64,000 nucleotides of DNA from Eucalyptus grandis (lineage: Eukaryota > Streptophyta > Magnoliopsida > Myrtales > Myrtaceae), in NCBI RefSeq assembly GCF_016545825.1, contig NC_052614.1:17316559-17380558 (forward strand), given 5' to 3'. Each line of letters begins with the position of its first letter. The stretch's first letter is position 1. Shown here piece after piece: positions 26,419-39,276 of the stretch. A model generated the notes under the pieces. That model was given only the letters and a program-made list of their open reading frames with translations, had not been told where the DNA came from and did not search any database. The translations under genes were made by a program, and so were the position numbers.

Positions 26419-26438
26419 GTCTCGCTTCTAATTTTCAT
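26379..26438 (-). other. Upstream ORF overlapping the kinase start codon
   Basis: An ATG at 26438-26436, 20 nt before the main ATG, opens a 19-codon frame in another phase that ends at TAG 26381-26379, beyond the main start. If present in the mature mRNA it would reduce initiation at the kinase ATG. An intron in the leader could remove it: an AG lies just before this ATG, but I cannot show it is used. Confidence 0.5.
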
Positions 26439-27339
26439 CTCTGAACATATCCCATACAGCTCGTGTACGGCCTCTTAACCCCACCAGCCACCAGCCACCA
26501 ATATCCTCCGACGGATCACTCACCGCAAGAACAAGGCGACTCCCAAGCACAAGCAGCTCAATCTCCGCATCAGCAAGTCAAATCTACCCACCTGCAAGTT
26601 ACACCAGAGCTCAGACACCCGCAACCGGAACTGGTCAATCCACTCAACGAAGCAACGCAAGTCACCAGATGCTGTGCAAGACACGAACCCTAAACCAGCT
26701 AATCCCTCAAAAGGAAAAAAACCCATCGCGGGTGTCCAGATTTCAGCACGACCCACCAAAGAAAAAACCGGATTGAACCCAGAAACAAAAGAGCAAGGAA
26801 CAGGGACTGACCCGGACCGAATCTGGGTCTGCCCAAGAAAGCACCGACCTTGCTCCGGTCAGGGTGCAAGCTCCTTCAGCGAGGCGTGAAACGTGTGTCC
26901 TCCCCGGTCAATCTTGCTCGGTAAAAAAGAAGGAACTGGGGTGGGAGGAAGCAAGAAATTCTGCTGGGTACGCGATTGCTCGGTAATTCGGGGACGTTCA
27001 AGGCCGAAAAAAGGAAACAGTAAAGAACGGGAACAGGAACAGGAAACAACAACAGCAGATCGTACCTCTTCGGTTCTTGATTATTATGCTGTCTTTAGTT
27101 TTTCGCAAGTCAAACCTCCGCACCTCCTCGCCGCTGTTCTTTTTGTAGAGGACAAAGGTGGGACATATTTCTATTTCCTGAATTAACGGCAGGACTTCTT
27201 TCTTTCTTCTTCCTCTTTTTTATTTTTTTCTCCCCCTTCCCCTTTTTCCTGTTTTCCCCTTTTGACACGTTGCTTGCTGCTGTGTCTTCGGTGATCATTT
27301 TTCTTTGTTAATAAGATTTTTCCGGTTTTACTCCCTAGG

Positions 27340-27490
27340 TTTTTTTTTTTTTTTTTTGAGTGATCCGAGAAGTGCCGGCGTAAACCCGGGATGACTTGTA
27401 GGGACCCACCTCCCATGAGTTATAAGTAAGTCGCGTAAATGACAAAGTGATGAGTTGAACTCTGGCCTTGCAGGTGACTAGTGTGCAACT
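27340..27490 (-). mobile_element. SINE-like element with poly(A) tail
   Basis: Read on the minus strand, about 130 nt end in a poly(A) tract (T run 27340-27357). The body contains GAGTTCAACTC, close to a pol III B box, and a 3' part with GGGTTTACGCCGGCACTTCTC then GATCACTC before the tail. The second SINE (55637-55818) has a similar 3' layout. Target duplications are not clear here. Confidence 0.45.
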
Positions 27491-27960
27491 CCTTATGTTA
27501 ATGTCATAAAAAATTCTAAATTAGTATATTCATGACAAATTTATTATAAAATAATTTTTTGATCATTAAAAAAATCTTAAATTAGTAAAACTTGTGACAC
27601 ATTTATCCCAAATGACCATAAAAAAACTAAAATAGGCATATTTGTGACAAATTTACTAAACACTAAAAATCTCAAATTAATACATTTATGAAAAATACAC
27701 TTTTGTTAAATTGAATTAATATAAAAAAATGACAAATAAAAAGTAAAATCCCAAATTAATGCACCGACCAACTATTATACACAAATAATTTGACAAAAAA
27801 TTTAATAGAAATTAATAAAATGTAAATTTATCATAAGTGTACCGGTTTCAAGTAAATTTATTAAAATTATATCAATTTAGAATTTTTGATGATCAAAAAT
27901 TAATTTAGAATAAATTTATCACAGATATATTAATTTGAAATTTTTTATGTTACAAATCAT
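27490..27960. repeat. AT-rich dispersed repeat, second copy
   Basis: Repeats of phrases such as gacaaatttactaaa and aatttttgatgatcaaaa in varied order, related to 20660-21060. Very low GC and no open frame of note. Confidence 0.55.
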
Positions 27961-28791
27961 GTGGAAATCATGGTCGATTTGGAGTCACACGACGTTCTGT
28001 TCTTTCTATTTTTTTATTTTTTGCTGGGTACCTACTTTTCTAGAACGCATCGAGACAGAGGGGAGAAATTTCGTTGAGGAGATGGATGGTCATTCTTTTT
28101 GGAGGTCCCTTTCAGATGGTTTCATGGGGAAGAAAGTGGACCAACGGTGAAGGACACGGACGTTTTACCAATTATCGCCGGCAATCTGTAATGCAACTCA
28201 AAACCATTTCTTGGTGCGCCGATTTCTTTATCATTCCGTTCTTCATCAGCTGAATTGTTCAAGATGGTGGTCGTGATTCAGGAACCCCAGTTGTCAAAGA
28301 ATTTGGACACCCAATTTTATATACGTCCACGTCAAAATGCAGAAACAAGTACATAGATGTTTCCATTTGAACTGGCAATGGTCATCACTTGGAACCAAAG
28401 ATTACGTCAAACCATGTTCAGCATGGCTTGCCGAGATGTGACTTTGCATAAGCGAATGAAAGGCATGCGCCACTAATCTTAGACAAAATCATAAAGGCAT
28501 TGTCAGAAGAATCTCTGTTCCCTTGTTGGCCTTCCAAAGTCCCAAAAACAAACTAATCCGACCGATGATTGATAGCCAGACAAGAAGTTGAGACTCATCA
28601 ATACCTCGATACACGCTGATGGAAAAAGGGGCGACCATTTCTCATCGGCGATAAAGAAATTTACTGCCAAAAAACACATGGAAAGTGGGCCTAACAAAAC
28701 CACATTTTACAATAAGCAGTCGTTTCAGTGCAGAAATGAAATCAAAATTCGTTCTTGGGTAGCCGCAGCAACTACACGTACAGATTCTTCT

Positions 28792-31700
28792 TCAGTCCTC
28801 GCTTCGCTTTTTCTTCTTTTTTTCTTTCTTTTTGCTAGGTTGTTCACTATCTTCTTCATCTTGTTCAGCATGCTTTCTCTTTTTCTTCTTCTTCGTCTCT
28901 TCTTCTCCAGCATTCCCATCAGACTGCAACCCGGCGTCCTCGGCTGCCTCCTTCTTCTTTTTCTTTTTCTTATCTTTTTTCGCGGGGGCATCGCCATCAG
29001 CTTCTGCAGAACCATTTCCGCCCACTAGCACTGCCGTCTCTTCCTCATCGGCTTTCTTCTTCTTTTTCTTTTTCTCTTTCTTCCCCTCCGCAGTTGGAGG
29101 CTCTTCAGTCACTTCTTCCATCTGAGATGGTACACTTTCGGTCTTTCTCTTCTTTTTCTCCGCTTCTTCACCATTCCCAGCGGCATTATTCAAAGTTTGC
29201 CCAAGAGTAGAATCAGCGGAAGGATTGTATGTCTACAAAAGAAAAAAAATTACAGGTATCATTATCCATTTGCAACAAAAGGAAGAGCAGAAGTGAGATA
29301 CAACATTATGAAAAACAGAGGCTTCACTTAATGATGGCAAGCTGACACTGACATTCAGCTTTACATTATAGGTGCGTCCCCCATTGACAGTCTTTATCGA
29401 GTCAAATAAATCTACCCTTAAGACAAAAAAAAGGGTATAAAATGTAAACGTACCTTGGCTGCAGTTATCAAAGCCCCAGCGCCCTTCTTTCTGTCCTTGT
29501 CATAGACTTCTATCTTAGGCTTGCCTTTCGCAGAGCCAGCCGAATGACCCAATTCTCTGCCCTCAAGATTTCTCAACCTTGCTTCAAGCTACAAGCAGCA
29601 AAGCATCAGCAAATTCTCTCCATTCAACTCTTCGTGCATGCGTGTGCTTGTGCGTGGGCATCTACTTGTGTGTCTGGGTGGTTTTTGAGTGAATGAACAA
29701 TAAAAGCATATTTCCCGTGTGACAAAAAAGTACCAAGTAGAGAAATTGAACAAAGTACCTTGGCCCGATTTTCAAGTCCCATCGAGTTATCTTCAGTGTC
29801 CCCGAGAGCATCATATCTAATAGCCAAGGCAGTTTTGGCAGCAAGTGAACGAGAAATTTTTCCCTTCAATTTTGGTGCTGCCTGGCCAATCAATGATGCA
29901 TGGTAAATCAGCCCATACTTAGGAGTAGCATGTTTTGTCTTCAATGCTCTGAAGAGAGCCTTTTCAGCACCCAAGATTTGGACGGTGCTACCAGGCTGCT
30001 TTGCAAGGTTTATCAAGCTGCCGCCATGCGCGATCAGCCGGGCCCCCACGAGCTCTCCGACAAGGGCAGTCAAATTGGGCGCAATGGTGTTCATTCTACT
30101 CTTTAAGTAATCATAGAGCTGACCTCTATACTCGGAGAGAGACAAGACTTGGTCACAAAGTTCTCTAATGTTTAACAAATCAAGGTCACTGACTTCAGTG
30201 CCCATCGAAATCTCAGATGCTGCCTTTAACTCTGCCTCAACCTCTTCAGGCAATATCTGCAGAATATCAAGCAAAATGGTAAGCACATTCCCTGGTCAGA
30301 ATATCATAAATATGACTCACAGTTCCAGCTTATTCATTTGCCAGCCTCCATTTTAATTCCTATTTGCAAAATCATATCTACGACATATACATCTGGTGGA
30401 ACATGAGTACCGATTGATGCCAAAATATTAAAAGACACAAATTTATCACAAACACAAGCTTCTACTAGTCTGGAATTTCCATGAGCTAACTCCCTGTAAC
30501 ATGAAAGGAGAATCCCATGGATCTGTATATACTTGGATATCTTGTCCTCAGACTTATATGCCAATAGAAATCACCATAATCATTTTATAGAAAGCCATAC
30601 CCCAGAAAAGTCTAACTTTGAAGCATTAGTGCGGTTGCCCATCAGCTTCACAGTCTTGGCATACAGTATGTTATCCTGGATAATCTTTGCGAGCTCTGGA
30701 AAATGCCATCCATACCACTCTCGGACCCTCATTGCATAAGTATTCAGCTCTTTATCAAGATCGTCAAGTAAACCAATGGCCTGAATGATCATAGTGTCCA
30801 CCTAAACAAGACAAGCTATGTAATTAGAGAACTCCAGCATAAAAATCTGTTTCAGTTAAATGGACAAAAGCGGGACCACTGATAGATCATAGCTCTGAGT
30901 TCAACATCTTTCCCAAACAGCAGAATAAACAAATAAGTTTAGAAAGATGGCGATTAAGTGCACTTCTCGGATCGTATGGGACCTCAAATAAAAATATATA
31001 ACCACCTAACCAAAAGTGCCAATTCCTATTTCATTAAAGACCATCTATTAAGTAATTCAGCTAAAAAATCAATTGAATTTTTCAATATCCTTACAAACAA
31101 TTTTATAATAAATAGACCAGCCATAACCAAAAAAATTGAAATCTTCATTATTCTTAATACAATTTTTTCATAAGTCAAGACCAGCCATAACCAGATAAAG
31201 CAAAGACCATGCGACAATGACGGTCAATTGACGAGTTTGTCACAGATCAAGAAACATCAAGAACCATAGTTATCCAACACATGTAAAAGAATTAGGAAAA
31301 AACACACACCTTATCAGCACTAAATTTCAGCTTGTATCTAGACAGGCTATGAGATAAACCCAGACTCATTGGAGCCAGATCCTGGACAGCTAGACCCGAA
31401 ATGAGTTCAGTCAGCTGACTCCTCACACCTCGCATCAACTCCATAACAGCATTATTGTGGACACAATCGATTTGCTGCAAGGAAATAATCTCTTGGGTTT
31501 TAGGAAAACAGAAGGAAACACGCTAACAACAGCATTAGGATCACGCTAAGCATCAAAGCATCTGCATACCAACTTCTCTTTGATAGCATTTCCAAGCTTT
31601 GAATCAGCCACAGCCAAACTTTCCCCATCACAGTGAGCGCGTAAGAATTTACGGAGACCTTTGTAAGGTTTGCTCTCAATCAAACAGGTTGCAGCTGACA

Positions 31701-32238
31701 GAGCTTCTGCCGTGTTTTCAAACTTTGAAAAAGCTTTCAACTTAACAACCTGATATCCACATAGAGAACAACTGTCAGGTCCATTGTGAAAGTCTGCAAT
31801 GAAGCAACGCAACAATCTTGGCAAGACTAACAATCAAATTAATCAGACCCTGAAAGCCGTAGTGATCAAATACTCGTTTGCAATCAACAGGCCATCAATG
31901 AAAATAAACACGCTCACGCTAACTAAGCATCATTTATGTTTTTGGCAAAGTGACAAGAGAAACAGACGGGTCACCTTTTTAGCAGATTCAGCAGATGAGA
32001 ATTCCTGCCACAAGTCCTGGCAACAGAAAAAAAAAAAACAGGAAATTAACTCGTAGCCTCGAGTCATGCATGACTATCAAAATTATCACAAACCCCAAAT
32101 CCTCGATCCAAGCTCATGCCCGAAAAAACAGCAACCAAGCAGCATGAAGAAACAAATCACCTCGACCTTCGAGACCTTCCCTTCATCCAACACCTTAAAC
32201 AGGGCGAACCCCGCCGGCGTCTCAAACAACACGAGCAT
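28792..32238 (-). CDS. NOP58: NOP58, core box C/D snoRNP protein
   Basis: Nucleolar scaffold of box C/D snoRNPs, which guide rRNA 2'-O-methylation with fibrillarin, NOP56 and SNU13. Exons 32238-32161, 32016-31975, 31749-31570, 31474-31310, 30801-30601, 30256-29759, 29588-29454 and 29232-28792 sum to 1,740 nt, 579 aa; every junction is phase 0 with GT/AG. Order: NOP5 N-terminal domain ([20 protein letters not shown]), coiled-coil/NOSIC region ([15 protein letters not shown]), Nop domain ([73 protein letters not shown]), then [10 protein letters not shown]. The last about 130 residues are a Lys/Glu-rich KKKKKK tail typical of NOP58. The ATG begins the conserved MLVLFE, so the start is firm. The upstream telo-box fits a ribosome-biogenesis gene. 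Confidence 0.96.
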
Positions 32239-32267
32239 TTCGAACCAAGCGCCGGACTCGAACCCAC

Positions 32268-32665
32268 CTGAAAACCCAAACCCATAAACCTGCTCAGGCA
32301 ACTCATCAAAAACAAGACTCCACAGAATGGACACAACAAATCGCCCTCAACAGCAACCGCTCGACCGACCCACAAGCGATCGAACAACGCATTCGCTCCC
32401 CGACACATGCACGCCCCATCCCCACGCGTACCCACTAGCTAGCGATTCAGAAGCAACCGCCCCGGTCAACAACAGAAGCTCAAAATCGAATATTTTGCCA
32501 CTCGAGAGCCGGAACACACATCCCAAGTTTGCCCACATAAAAATCCTAACGTATCCCAACGGTACTACTCAGGAGTCGAGCTCGAGCGCGCAAATGGGCG
32601 AGAACGCGGTTGAAAAAAGAGAGCTTTTCAGGGTTTCGCGGAGATGGAGAGGAGCTGGAGAGTAC
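32268..32665 (-). other. Probable 5' UTR intron of NOP58
   Basis: On the minus strand a donor CGG|GTACTC at 32665 and an acceptor TTTTCAG at 32268 enclose 398 nt, about 30 nt before the ATG. Predicted from motifs only. Confidence 0.4.
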
Positions 32666-32734
32666 CCGGAGGTGCGGTGTGGCGTCTAGGAGGAGCAGAA
32701 GGCCAGCAGGAGGAGGTGGAAGACGAGAAGGGTC

Positions 32735-32768
32735 TAGGGTTTAAGCGTGGCGTGCGCAGTTATTTATA
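32735..32768 (-). promoter_or_regulatory. NOP58 core promoter: TATA box and telo-box
   Basis: On the minus strand TATAAATA (32768-32761) is followed about 20 nt later by AAACCCTA (32742-32735). The telo-box is enriched near the start sites of plant ribosomal-protein and ribosome-biogenesis genes. This places transcription start near 32735 and gives a leader of about 500 nt before splicing. Confidence 0.6.
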
Positions 32769-34759
32769 GACGAACGACTCACCGTTTTCTCTTCAGTTTG
32801 TGGCCTCGCTTCGTTCGGCCTTTTTTTCAATTAGGTTATTTAGCAAGTGTGTATGATCTTTTTTTATTTTTTTTTTTTTTTTTTTTTGTACAAATCATCA
32901 GATTTTTGAGCTTTTTTTTTTTTTTTTTTTATATTTACTTTACAAGTAAATTGAAAACCTTAAGGTCTGTCCCTTTTTTTTTCGCTAAAATTGAATATTT
33001 CCAAAATATTTTCTTAAAAATGTTATTTATAATGCTAAAAAATATTGGTTAATGAAATATTGGCTAAAAAATGTTTTGTAGGTAAACTTATATTCTGAAC
33101 TTATAGATAAAAATATTTTCTTTTGAGCAATTATTTTTAACAAAATATATTCTGAACTATTAATTTTCTATGAAATAAACTTATAGGTTTTCAAAGAGTT
33201 AGGGTTGGGATGATTAACTTTAGGTATAAGTTTTGACTCTTACGTCCTACAAAAAGGTGGGATAAAAATCCGAATCCGATAGTGAGTTGAGATTATATCA
33301 TTATAATTAAAAATTTGTAATGGGATTGAAACGTGATCGAGGAATGATTAAAAAAAAAATTGACTAGACGGTTTAGGGACGAGGTTTGTTGTCTATCCCT
33401 AAGCAAGCTAGGGACGTCCCACAAAATTGAAGGGAGAAGAAAATGGGGAAAAGAGAAAAAAAACGAAAAATCAAATCGAATTTAAGCAAGCGAAATACAT
33501 TTTAGTGAATCTTTAATTGTGGGTTTTATAATTTATAAGCTCAAAACCAAACCACCAAAATTTAAAGAAAATCCCAAAGATGTGCGTTATGCACTCGAAC
33601 AGATTGTTCTAGAGTATAGAGTAAGAACATGTATGTTTTACACTAAAACATGATGCTTTTAACTAGTACGTAACAATTGCGAGACACCTAGTGTTTATGC
33701 TTTAGGGGAGACAAGTAAATTTACAGGCAGGGAATGGACCAAAACTATAATGTTACTCGATTCGCAGCATAACTTTTCTTCGGATTCTATTCTTTTTTGT
33801 CTCTCTAAAAGGTTTATTATTATTATTTTTTAATGGAAGTGAGAGGTTAACCAAGAACATTTCAGAGGAAAATACAAGGAGTGGTTATTCCAAGCCCCTA
33901 GATCAGCATGTGCTTTTTGTACATTCTATGCCAGGCCCATAGAATGATAGGCACGATTCTTAAATTTTCTTTGTTGAACCAAACATATTATTGAATCTGT
34001 CATTTTTTTGCGAATATAATGCATCTCATATCCAAATGCATGAATATAATCGTCGAACGATTAGCTCAGGGACACAATTTGTCAGATAGGACATGCCTTG
34101 CCAATATGCTGCGTACTAATTTTTATTGTCGGGATCTCTCCAAAACCTCCTGCTTCCATTCAAAATGACTATCTAAAACATATGATTGGCATTAATAATT
34201 GTAGTCACAAGTCGCAAATTGAGCTCTAGAGATTATTGGATGATCTGCGATAAAGTGCAAAGAATTGCGATTCATAAATTCTAAATGCAGCAATGTCATG
34301 TACCAATGAGAAACTAGGCATCTTCCATGCTTGAAGAATTCAGGGCATAAGGAACTTAGTAATATTAGAGATGTTAAAATTGATACACGGAATTGTTTTA
34401 ACAAAGTAATCTATCAGATTCCGGTTGGTACCTAAGTCAGTCCTCTAATTTTTTTTTTATTTTTTTATTTTAGGTCGAAATTCAGTCCTCTAATTTAAAT
34501 GGCTTGTATTCAAACATTTTTGTCGACTTTGCACCTTTTGCATTTAAATAATTCGTAATTAGATCCGGTAGACATGAGCTGATAATGGAAGGAAAGATGG
34601 ATGATTTCCTCAGACTTTGCGGTTATAAAATTTTTGGATTCCCATCGAGGAGACAGTATTACAAGATTTATTTAAACAACTTCCAACAAGCATGAATGCT
34701 CCTAAGAGAGAAGGGTATTAGAAGGAAGAATCTACTTCACTATAAAATTTGTCTCCTTC
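32769..34759. other. Intergenic AT-rich DNA
   Basis: Contains long T runs (about 32860-32887 and 32910-32931), AT-rich low-complexity sequence and, near 34440-34500, phrases typical of degenerate plant repeats. No gene seen. The right edge is 3' UTR of the DRB gene. Confidence 0.5.
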
Positions 34760-36698
34760 TCATAATTGGAGTTTGCCTAGCTCCAAACTTACCACCTCTT
34801 CTGGCTCTGCCGTTCTATTTCCGGAGACGTTCGACTGGTCGTCCGGCTGGGAAATCGGTGTTCTTCCTGATGATGGAGCTGAACACACTGGTACAACAGA
34901 ACGGATTTGAACAGTGGGTGCCAAGAAATGAGGACACAATCCTTCAACATTACGTCCTTTGGGTTTTGGCCTAGCCGAATATGAATTAGCTCCTGTTCTC
35001 ATTCTTGGGGAAGCATGCATATGGGGAGCCATATTTTGTGGTCTGTGCTGTACTATGGGCACACTGCAACTTGATCGACCCATTCCGGATTCCACTGCAG
35101 AAGGCTGGCTCAAGCATCTAATTAAACTTGCTCTTGGAGGATACTGAGGTCTGTGAAGTAGGGGAGAAGAATTAAATCTATCCGTAGTTTGTAACTGAGC
35201 TTTCTCTTTGACATTCCAAGGATCCTGTCCCGATATTCTTAATTCACTTCCGCTGCTTCTAGGAACAAGTGAATCTGAAGTAACAGTTGTCGGAAAGCCT
35301 GATGATTCTTCAACTTGCTCCTCCTGTATCTCTTGAAAGGTCACTCTGGGTCTGCTGCTCATTGAATCGGGAATCACTTGGTTTGGGAAACTAGAAAATG
35401 GGACCGAGGTGGCAATTGCAATTTTGGGCCCTAAGACAGGAGAACAAAGCTGCCTTGCTGTAAAATACTGGCAGCTGTCTGGGCTAACCACAGATTGCGT
35501 GACAGGAAGAATCTGAGGTGATGGTATAGTAGAAGGAATGGGAAGCCTCGCTAAGTGAAGCTGCTGTTGTAGTAGTTTTTCTTGCTCCCACATTGGATAC
35601 ATTACCATCTCATGTGGAAAACTTGAGTATGCCCAATTTTGATACTGCAAAGGACACGAGCTTCCTACATTGGATTTGACTGATCTTATTTGTCTTTTTT
35701 GCACTTCTTTTGACTCTGACTCTGATGGCAGTAAACTTGAAAGGAAACGAGTGACGATAACCTTCTCCTGTTCTTCACTAGCTTTAGAATCCAGCGGACT
35801 AGATGAAGAACAGAAAGACATCGACTCCTGAGACACTGCAATGCATTATAAAAGTCAGAAATTTAGCAATATTCCATAGCCACACACTACTAATGCTCAT
35901 CGCCAGAGGTCCCTGGAAATTGAGCTTATGACAGGCTAAATCCCAACTTCTACTCCAAAAGCAAGAATAGACAGACAAAAGGGAAGGAAGGACATGAAGG
36001 GAGAAAAAAGGGTAGGTGAGAAGAATTGCATACTTTTTCTCAAGGCAGACCAAGCAGCCATGGCAGCATTTTTCTGAGCTTGTTTCTTTGTTCTAGCTGG
36101 TTCCCCAGTAAAGCTCTTTCCAGCTAGCTCAACTGTACATGAGAAACCAGGAAGTTGGCCTGGTCCAGATCGAATAGTAGAATAAGCAGGCCGGTTCAAA
36201 CCAGCTCTGTGAGCCGTCTCCTGAAGCAAATTCTTGTAAACTGCAGGTTTATCCTGCACAGCAAGCCCATATGATAATGATACAAGCATATCTAGAAAAA
36301 AACAATTTATTAGTGTATTTAGTCTATTTAACAGCATGAAGTGTTCACAAAATAGCCATATAGAAGTAGTTCATTTGATTAAGGTTTCAGATGAAGAAAG
36401 TAAAATGATGTAACAGAAGACAGAGAAACTAAATCGTCTGTTTAATCCCTACCAAAATTTTTGCAGCCAATGCTCTAGATGGACCCTTTGTAGCAAGTGT
36501 GGTTAGAGCTGCCTCAGCTGCTGAATGTTCTGCTTGCCTTAGTGTAGAGCAGAAAGTAGGGCTTTCAAAAGTCTCTCCATTGAAGTTGACTGTAGCTTTA
36601 AATCGAGGGGCATGATCAGGTCCTTCCCGGATGCAAGAATAAGATGGCAAGTTGAAGCAGCTTCTCTGAGCCAATTCTTGCAGCTGGTTTTTATACAT
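34760..36698 (-). CDS. DRB: Double-stranded RNA-binding protein of the DRB2/DRB3/DRB5 group
   Basis: Exons 36698-36453, 36253-36034 and 35835-34760 sum to 1,542 nt, 513 aa; junction phases 0 and 1, GT/AG. Two N-terminal dsRNA-binding motifs: residues about 1-70 (MYKNQLQELAQRSCFNLPSY, CSTLRQAEHSAAEAAL) and about 87-154 (VYKNLLQETAHRAGLNRPAY, ARTKKQAQKNAAMAAWSAL). Members of this group bind dsRNA with Dicer-like partners in small-RNA and antiviral pathways. The long third exon is Ser/Pro/Gln-rich and disordered-looking, with the group's conserved IRSVVPVCSAP motif near the end. It is longer than the roughly 350-430 aa I recall for Arabidopsis members, mainly through this region. I cannot separate DRB2 from DRB3 or DRB5. 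The ATG lies just after a splice acceptor, so the leader is spliced. Confidence 0.9.
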
Positions 36699-36700
36699 AC

Positions 36701-38260
36701 CTATGTGTATGATGTAATTTATGCATTCAGCAGGAGTTGTACACTGTTATGCATTAAGAATTAGACAAAGTTAAGCTGATATTAAAGAAGGCCAAGGACA
36801 GTGAGTTCAAATTACCGATTTTTAGATATAAGTCTGGCGGCAACAGTGATATTGGCAAGAACACAAGAGTCATCCAGACACAGAAAAAAATACATTGATC
36901 ATTCTCAAAATCAATGAAGATTTGGTGGATCTTATTGTCTCGCTCTTAGTATTGTAACTTTGCTAAATTCATTGCAGAAACTGGCCGTCGAAAAACTGCA
37001 TTTCAACTACTTGTCAACGTCAGCAGATACCGTATGATCAAATTTCCTATCTTAACACAACGAAAAAGGGAAAAAAGGAAACAAACATCATGCATTGCAT
37101 GTTTAATAAAAGATCTCAGCCAATTGTGCGGAACTAAAAAAGTGAGGCGGCAAGTCGCGGCATCTGACCAACTCATACTAACTAAGCACTTCCTAAAGAT
37201 TACTATGTCGTGCAAAGTTAAACTCTGACTACTGGAGAAACTACACGTAAAATGAAAAAATGGTTTAACAGCACACACTACTCTATAGTCTATATATGCA
37301 AAGAATTTGAATGAGCCCACTGGCGTGCACAAATTCTTCATGAACAATCAGACAGCATCCCAGAAGTACTCCTAATTGTCATAGGTAAACAAACTTGGAA
37401 CAACAAGAAAGCAAATACTAGTAGCATTACTTCCAGCCAGCAACTGACAATTACTAACTTGTACTACCGGAACTTCGCTAAATACATGAACACAGACAAC
37501 CAGCTATAGCATCATCTCCCTTTAAGTCCCAAAGCCACCGCTTTCATCTAATTTTCAGAATAGTCAGCTCCACCAACATAAATTTCCCGCATTACCCCAT
37601 TTTCATGCCTAGAAAACTTAAGAAAACTGGAAAAAGGAAGAGAATTTGGAAACCATTGAAGGAACTACAAATGGGATCGCCGCCCCTCATATGAACAAAC
37701 CCACATCCATCGCCTTTATCCTTGTTCGACATTTCGCGGCTGGGGGGTCAAATTAAGCGCATCGCAGGGCATTCCAATGCATTTCATCAGCAACCCACTG
37801 GGTATACGGCTCAAGCCGGCGCAACAGCAACGCCTCTGCCCAGCGAAACCCAACCGCAAACGAAGGAAGCGAAACGAGCTTTACCACCTCAGTAGCAGAA
37901 CGAATCGCATCGAAACTACGGCAGATTGGAACGAAAGAGAAGAGGAACGAACGAACGAACTCACGAAACGATCCGAACTCAGCGGAGAAAGAGGAACTCG
38001 CCTAAAGCTGCCTTCACCGTCTTCGCCTCGTCCGATCAGTCCTCTGGAGATTTTCCCGAGAAAGCGACGGAAAATTTCCCGATGGAGAGGCGAGTTCGAA
38101 GCCGGATCACCACCTTCCGCGAGAAAACGACAGAGAAAAATGGAAGAAAGTTGGCACAGCGGAATCGAGCGAGCAATTTTTGATTTTTCACGCCAGTCCA
38201 CGACACCCTCGCACTCGCATTTACATATTTTCTTTTGCAGAAAATTTAGAAGTGGAAAAG
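36701..38260 (-). other. Leader exon and 5' UTR intron of the DRB gene (predicted)
   Basis: An acceptor (CATAG) ends at 36701, immediately before GTATG of the start codon. A donor TTTC|GTGAGTTC at 37964 follows a pyrimidine-rich, GC-higher stretch (about 37965-38260) that looks like the first non-coding exon. The intron would be 1,264 nt. No coding exon is visible in it. Confidence 0.5.
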
Positions 38261-39276
38261 GCAAAGGTATCTATTTTAATATTTTCATAAGCTAAAGTCC
38301 AAGACTACAAGGGTTTAATGAATCATGAAAGGTTTATGCGATGTGTGGTTAAATACACCTGTGACTTGACTATAGTCCATAGAGTTGACAATGGACTAGT
38401 CTGGATTGGGGCCAGAGATGGGCAATTTCGAGTTTCATTAGCCCGGGCCCGACTCGTTGCTTGGGCTAATTGAATTTGATTTGAAATCGAAACCTATATA
38501 TTATGAACACTCATGATAAGGTGACTAAAGTACTTCCATCCCAAGATTTTCGAAAAAAAAATAAACGCAAAATATAAGAGTCACTTCAAATAGAACATTA
38601 CCCATAAGAGGTTTTCAAGTGATATAACTATTATTTGTTGCACTCGTTTGGCTTATAACTTCTTTCCTTTTATTCTTCTTCATCAAAGGTCTCTCCTAAT
38701 TACATGGATGACTTTTTAGTCTAATCCAGCCTTACATATTGGTTCCTTATTGCATCCTTATTTAACTAAGTTCAGTAGCTTCAAGGAAGGTGGAGTCTCG
38801 CGACAAGCAGCATTTAACATGAAATCTGCTACACTCGTGCCTAAGGATTTGAGCCACGTACATAGTCACAAATGTTTGATCAGCTCCATTCAACTTGCTT
38901 CAAGGGACAATCTTTCCAAGAGCTTCATGCTTTTTTCCTAATTCTCCATGTCACGGTTACCTAATAGCTGACCTAGGAGAAACAATCCTAAGTACCAAGA
39001 AGAAATGCCCCCACTCATCGACTGGTTTCAACTGCTATTTGGCGGAGCCTGTTCTAGTCTCTTGCCATAACCCGCAACAAAGAGGTAGGCTTAGTGTCCC
39101 TTCAGGAGGGCAAAGAATTAAAACATTTTGCACATAAAGAAACGAACTTAATGAAAAGTTGTCTTTATTGGATCCTTAACGATAGTACACATTGACATTA
39201 TCCGTCACCGACACAATTCGGGCACAAAAGAAACGGTCAATGCTCAAAAATCGAAGAAAAAACGGAGATTCGCCTG
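38261..39276. other. Intergenic DNA
   Basis: Promoter side of the DRB gene, followed by sequence without recognisable genes. Transposon-derived sequence begins near the right end. Confidence 0.45.

Larger units (their letters stand above)
26439..28791. other. Kinase promoter and intergenic repeats
   Basis: About 26439-27200 is the probable leader and promoter of the minus-strand kinase. A SINE-like element and an AT-rich repeat follow (listed separately). The stretch 28000-28791 leads into the 3' UTR of NOP58. I see no extra gene. Confidence 0.5.

Noticed and set aside
28832..29125. Phe/Ser-rich plus-strand open frame
   Set aside because: It is the complement of the Lys-rich NOP58 tail; poly-Phe is the expected shadow of AAG/AAA codons.
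28792..32238. Box C/D snoRNA inside NOP58 introns
   Set aside because: I looked for TGATGA and CTGA pairs at suitable spacing with a terminal stem and found no convincing pair. A covariance-model search would be needed to exclude one.
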